A program made the position numbers and the translations under genes. DNA of 16,976 nt. Origin: Oscillospiraceae bacterium. GTDB taxonomy: Bacteria > Bacillota_A > Clostridia > Oscillospirales > Oscillospiraceae. Where the stretch lies: positions 1 through 16,976 of the forward strand of contig JAFQUA010000052.1 of NCBI GenBank assembly GCA_017408725.1. The letters are read 5' to 3'. Each line of letters starts with the position of its first letter. Position 1 is the first letter of the stretch. Shown here piece by piece: positions 13,711 through 16,976 of the stretch. A model generated the notes under the pieces. That model was given only the letters and a program-made list of their open reading frames with translations. It was not told the origin of the DNA and ran no database searches.

Positions 13711-16700
13711 ATGCTGCAACTGAAAAACATAACAAAACACTACGCCTCAGGAAACAATGCGGTGCGAGCGCTGCAGGGGATCGACCTGCAGTTCCGTCAG
13801 CACGAATTTGTGTCGATTCTTGGTCCGTCCGGTTGCGGAAAGACCACGATGCTCAATATTATTGGCGGACTGGACCAGTATACTGCCGGCGATCTGGTGA
13901 TCGATGGCCGCTCCACTAAGGATTTTGGCGACCGGGATTGGGACACCTACCGGAATCACTCCATCGGTTTTGTGTTTCAGAGTTACAATTTAATTCCCCA
14001 TCAAAGCGTATTGCAGAACGTGGAGTTAGCGCTGACCCTTTCCGGCGTGTCTAAGCGAGAACGGCGCCAGCGGGCAAAGCAAGCGCTGCAGACCGTAGGA
14101 TTGGGCGATCAGCTGCGGAAACGCCCCGGCCAGATGTCCGGCGGTCAGATGCAGCGGGTGGCCATTGCCAGAGCGCTGGTGAACAACCCGGATATTATTC
14201 TGGCAGATGAGCCCACCGGCGCATTGGATACCCAAACCAGTGTGCAGGTGATGGAACTTTTGAAGGAAGTGGCCAAGGACCGGTTGGTGATTATGGTCAC
14301 CCACAATCCGGATCTGGCAGAGCGGTATTCTACCCGAATTATCCGTATGCTGGACGGAAAGATCACCAGCGATACTGCACCGCTGAATCAGTACGAACTG
14401 GCTGCAATCCGGGAACGGGAACAGATGGCGGTGTTTGGTCGTAAACACACCCAGCGCAAACCCTCTATGTCCTTTATCACCTCTTTTGGCCTTTCTCTGA
14501 AGAACTTGTTTACCAAGAAGGGAAGAACCATACTGACCTCCTTTGCCGGATCCATCGGCATTATCGGAATTGCGCTGATCTATGCGGTGTCCCAGGGTAT
14601 GACTACCTATATCAACACCGTGCAGGAGGATACGCTGGCCTCTTATCCGCTGACCATCGAAGCCACTACGGTAGATCTGGGAACGTTGATGCAGACTTTT
14701 ATGGGCGTGGCTTCCGATGATAGTGACCGCCACAAGAACGATGCGGTTTATTCTCAGTCGGTGATTTTCGATATGATCAACGCCCTCAATAATATCGAAT
14801 CTACCACAAACGATCTGAAATCGTTTAAGTCATATCTGGAAGCAGAACTGCAAAAGCCGGAAAGCGAAACCGGTTTACAGGATGCGCTCACCGGCATTCA
14901 GTACACCTATGATATGGACTTTCTGGTCTATACCAAAGACCCCAACGGCAACATCATCCACTCCGATACCCAGGAACTGCTGAGCAAAGCGATTGCGGAA
15001 AATATGGGTATGGATATGAGCTCGATGATGAATATGCAAAACACGATGATACCGTCTTCTATGCCTGCAATGATGCCCGGAACTGCAAACTTGTGGTGTC
15101 AGATGCTCTCCGGCAAGGACGGAAAACCCATCAATCCGGTTCTTGAGAACCAGTACGATGTGATCTATGGCAGCTGGCCCAACAGCTACAACGAAGTGGT
15201 TCTTGTTGTGGATGAAAACAATGAGCTGGATGATATGACCCTGTACGCGCTGGGTCTGGAGACGGAAGAGGAGATCGACAAGGTGTTCCAAGCCGTCAAA
15301 GATGGCCAGCAAATTGAGACAGAACAAAAAAAGTGGACCTATGAGGAAATCTGCAAAATGGATTTCCGAGTGATCCTCAGCGCCGATTGCTACGGTTTGG
15401 ATGAGCAGACCGGCCGGTATGTGGATCTGCGGGAGACCGAAGCAGGTCTGCGATACCTGTATGACAACGCACTGACACTGAAAGTGACCGGTATTATCCG
15501 CCCCAACGAGGATGCAACCTCTGCTATGCTCAGCGGCTCCATTGCTTACACTCAGGCACTGACCGAGTATGTGGTGGAGAGAAGCAAGGAAAGCAAAGCG
15601 CTGCAGGCGCAAAAAGAGCAGACAGACACAGATATTTTCACAGGTCTTCCTTTCCGGGATAATGCAGACTTGTCGGCAGAGGACAAGGAAGCAGCTTTCC
15701 GGGCGTATATTGAAGAATTGACACCGGAAAAACAGGCGCAGGCCTATGTGACCATTCTGGGAATCCCCAGCCAGGAGCAGTTGGATGCTGCGGTGGAGCA
15801 AACTCTAAGCACAATGGATCGGGAGCAGATGGAACAGTCACTGATCGGTGGCTTCAGCCAACAGGCCGGTATGAACGCCCAGCAGATCGAAACCTATGTC
15901 ACTGCTATGAACGACGACGATCTGAAAGAAGTATTCAGCCAGATGATCGCAGAGCAGGTGAAACGGCAGATGCGGCAGAATGTTCAGGAACAGACCGCTG
16001 CTATGAGCCAGGAACAGCTGGTGGCGGCTCTGCAGATGTCAATGGGCAGCTATACCACAGAGCAGTGCGCGGTTTTCTATGATGAGGTGTTGGAGTTTGC
16101 GCCTACTTCCTATGAAGAGAATCTGCGGACGCTCAGCGATGTGAATCTGAATGAGCCTGCTACCATTAATCTGTATGCTTCCAGCTTTGAGAACAAAGAC
16201 TTTGTAGAGCAGGTCATTGCAGAGTATAACAATACGGTGGAGGAGCTCAAGCAGATCCGCTACACCGACTATGTGGGCATTATGATGTCATCCGTTACCA
16301 CCATCATCAATGCCATCACCTATGTACTGATCGCGTTTGTGGCCATTTCCTTGGTGGTGTCCTCTATTATGATCGGTGTTATTACGCTCATCTCCGTACA
16401 GGAGCGGACTAAGGAGATCGGTATCCTGCGGGCAATCGGTGCGTCCAAACGGAATGTGTCCAGTATGTTTAATGCCGAGACAATGATCATCGGGTTTACC
16501 TCCGGCTTGCTGGGCGTGGGTCTGACGTACCTGCTGTGCATTCCTATCAATGCCATTATCCATTATTTGACGGGTTTACCCAATTTGAAAGCTATTCTGC
16601 CGCCTCAGGTGGCGGTGGTGCTGGTGATCATCAGCGTGCTGCTGACGTTGATTTCCGGCATTATCCCCTCCAGAAGCGCCGCAAAGAAGGATCCTGTGGT

Positions 16701-16719
16701 GGCCCTGCGGACCGAATAA
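13711..16719 (+). CDS. ABC transporter ATPase-permease fusion, MacB/FtsX-like
   Basis: ATG at 13711 follows GGAAAGGA; the in-frame TTG at 13693 is rejected because it overlaps that site. The 1002-aa protein has an N-terminal ATPase (1-225): Walker A GPSGCGKTT (38-46), Q-loop Q90, signature SGGQ (143-146), Walker B ILADE with Glu167, His198. One membrane helix at about 273-296 leads into a non-membrane region of about 550 residues, and three helices (about 857-893, 918-942, 968-990) form an FtsX/MacB-type C-terminal permease with the conserved ERTKEIGILRAIGASK. The fold is a type VII mechanotransmission transporter, probably a homodimer, for an unknown substrate such as a peptide, lipoprotein or antimicrobial. 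The outer domain holds a Met-rich stretch (432-457) and a Gln/Met-rich helical region (about 700-790). Confidence 0.94.
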   Translation: MLQLKNITKHYASGNNAVRALQGIDLQFRQHEFVSILGPSGCGKTTMLNIIGGLDQYTAGDLVIDGRSTKDFGDRDWDTYRNHSIGFVFQSYNLIPHQSVLQNVELALTLSGVSKRERRQRAKQALQTVGLGDQLRKRPGQMSGGQMQRVAIARALVNNPDIILADEPTGALDTQTSVQVMELLKEVAKDRLVIMVTHNPDLAERYSTRIIRMLDGKITSDTAPLNQYELAAIREREQMAVFGRKHTQRKPSMSFITSFGLSLKNLFTKKGRTILTSFAGSIGIIGIALIYAVSQGMTTYINTVQEDTLASYPLTIEATTVDLGTLMQTFMGVASDDSDRHKNDAVYSQSVIFDMINALNNIESTTNDLKSFKSYLEAELQKPESETGLQDALTGIQYTYDMDFLVYTKDPNGNIIHSDTQELLSKAIAENMGMDMSSMMNMQNTMIPSSMPAMMPGTANLWCQMLSGKDGKPINPVLENQYDVIYGSWPNSYNEVVLVVDENNELDDMTLYALGLETEEEIDKVFQAVKDGQQIETEQKKWTYEEICKMDFRVILSADCYGLDEQTGRYVDLRETEAGLRYLYDNALTLKVTGIIRPNEDATSAMLSGSIAYTQALTEYVVERSKESKALQAQKEQTDTDIFTGLPFRDNADLSAEDKEAAFRAYIEELTPEKQAQAYVTILGIPSQEQLDAAVEQTLSTMDREQMEQSLIGGFSQQAGMNAQQIETYVTAMNDDDLKEVFSQMIAEQVKRQMRQNVQEQTAAMSQEQLVAALQMSMGSYTTEQCAVFYDEVLEFAPTSYEENLRTLSDVNLNEPATINLYASSFENKDFVEQVIAEYNNTVEELKQIRYTDYVGIMMSSVTTIINAITYVLIAFVAISLVVSSIMIGVITLISVQERTKEIGILRAIGASKRNVSSMFNAETMIIGFTSGLLGVGLTYLLCIPINAIIHYLTGLPNLKAILPPQVAVVLVIISVLLTLISGIIPSRSAAKKDPVVALRTE

Positions 16720-16738
16720 AGCTGACAGAATGAACAGG

Positions 16739-16767
16739 AAACCGGAAGGCGTTGCCTTCCGGTTTTT
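16739..16767 (+). terminator. Intrinsic terminator of the ABC fusion gene
   Basis: A 12-pair stem (16739-16750 with 16754-16765) with loop GTT is followed by a T-run. It lies 19 bases after the stop. Confidence 0.9.
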
Positions 16768-16780
16768 TGCTAAATAAAAC

Positions 16781-16810
16781 AAAAAACGGCATTGCATAAC
16801 GCAATGCCGT
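16781..16810 (-). terminator. Intrinsic terminator of rpmB
   Basis: On the minus strand, ACGGCATTGC and GCAATGCCGT form a 10-pair stem around a 5-base loop, followed by T6 and a further T-rich tract. Confidence 0.9.
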
Positions 16811-16826
16811 AATTAGCGCAGGGGAA

Positions 16827-16976
16827 TTAGATGGCCCGCTCAACCTTGTTGGAACGGAGGCATCTGGTACAAGCGTACACATGGCACGGAGTACCGTTGA
16901 CAATGGCCTTGACCCGCTTTACATTGGGCTTCCAGGTCCGATTGGAACGTCTGTGGGAGTGGGAAACCTTAATACC
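16827..16976 (-). CDS. rpmB: 50S ribosomal protein L28, 5' end outside the window
   Basis: The last 49 residues of L28 are read from the right edge: GIKVSHSHRRSNRTW, then KPNVKRVKAIVNG, then CTRCLRSNKVERAI and TAA. The frame is open at position 16976, and compared with the usual 62-63 residues about 13 N-terminal residues are missing, including the first CxxC expected in zinc-type L28. The second pair (CTRC) is visible. It converges with the ABC fusion gene and has its own terminator. Confidence 0.97.
   Translation of the reverse strand, partial: GIKVSHSHRRSNRTWKPNVKRVKAIVNGTPCHVYACTRCLRSNKVERAI

Noticed and set aside
13655..13723. Short ORF (22 codons) with AAGGAG before the ABC fusion gene, considered as a third leader peptide
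   Set aside because: It is built from the der-plsY terminator stem, overlaps the ABC start, has no promoter ahead, and I found no alternative pairing.
1..16976. CRISPR arrays, transposase or integrase genes, rRNA
   Set aside because: I looked for regularly spaced repeats and mobile-element signatures and saw none.

Overview
The window looks like a chromosomal segment of a gut-type Firmicute of class Clostridia, probably Oscillospiraceae/Ruminococcaceae or a relative. Reasons: purine-rich Shine-Dalgarno sites before almost every gene, near-consensus sigma-A promoters, a yceD-rpmF pair, der followed by plsY, cysteine-containing (zinc-type) L32 and L28 proteins, and intrinsic terminators closing most units. 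The organism assignment is inference; no rRNA gene is present.

Layout. (1) 1-1440: an unrecognised beta-rich repeat protein with a CxxC near its N-terminus, a 53-codon ORF, and a strong terminator. (2) 1480-3712: a perfect promoter, a 30-aa leader peptide, a transcription attenuator, then an overlapping pair encoding a GNAT acetyltransferase and an unusual GNAT-methyltransferase fusion, closed by a terminator shared with the convergent neighbour. (3) 3716-7535, minus strand: a promoter, a 19-aa leader peptide, a second attenuator, and two translationally coupled ABC exporter half-transporters that form a heterodimer of the BmrCD/LmrCD type. (4) 7588-8257: a divergent XRE-family regulator, with candidate operator repeats in the shared promoter region. 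(5) 8268-9429, minus strand: a membrane-anchored transglutaminase-like gene split by an in-frame amber codon, two long perfect inverted repeats, and a tRNA-Arg(ACG) gene with its own promoter and terminator. (6) 9536-16767, plus strand: housekeeping genes mutY, yceD-rpmF and der-plsY, followed by a 1002-aa ABC ATPase-permease fusion. (7) The window ends inside rpmB on the minus strand.

The most interesting content is in regions 2 and 3. Within about 6 kb, two unrelated leader-peptide attenuators control products that look like drug-tolerance genes. In each case I could pair by eye a mutually exclusive set of RNA structures: an anti-antiterminator hairpin inside the leader ORF, an antiterminator formed by the leader ORF with the 5' arm of the terminator, and the terminator itself. 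That arrangement fits induction by ribosome stalling, for example by translation-targeting antibiotics. The BmrCD-like operon has a known precedent in bmrB-bmrCD; I know of none for the GNAT/GNAT-methyltransferase operon.
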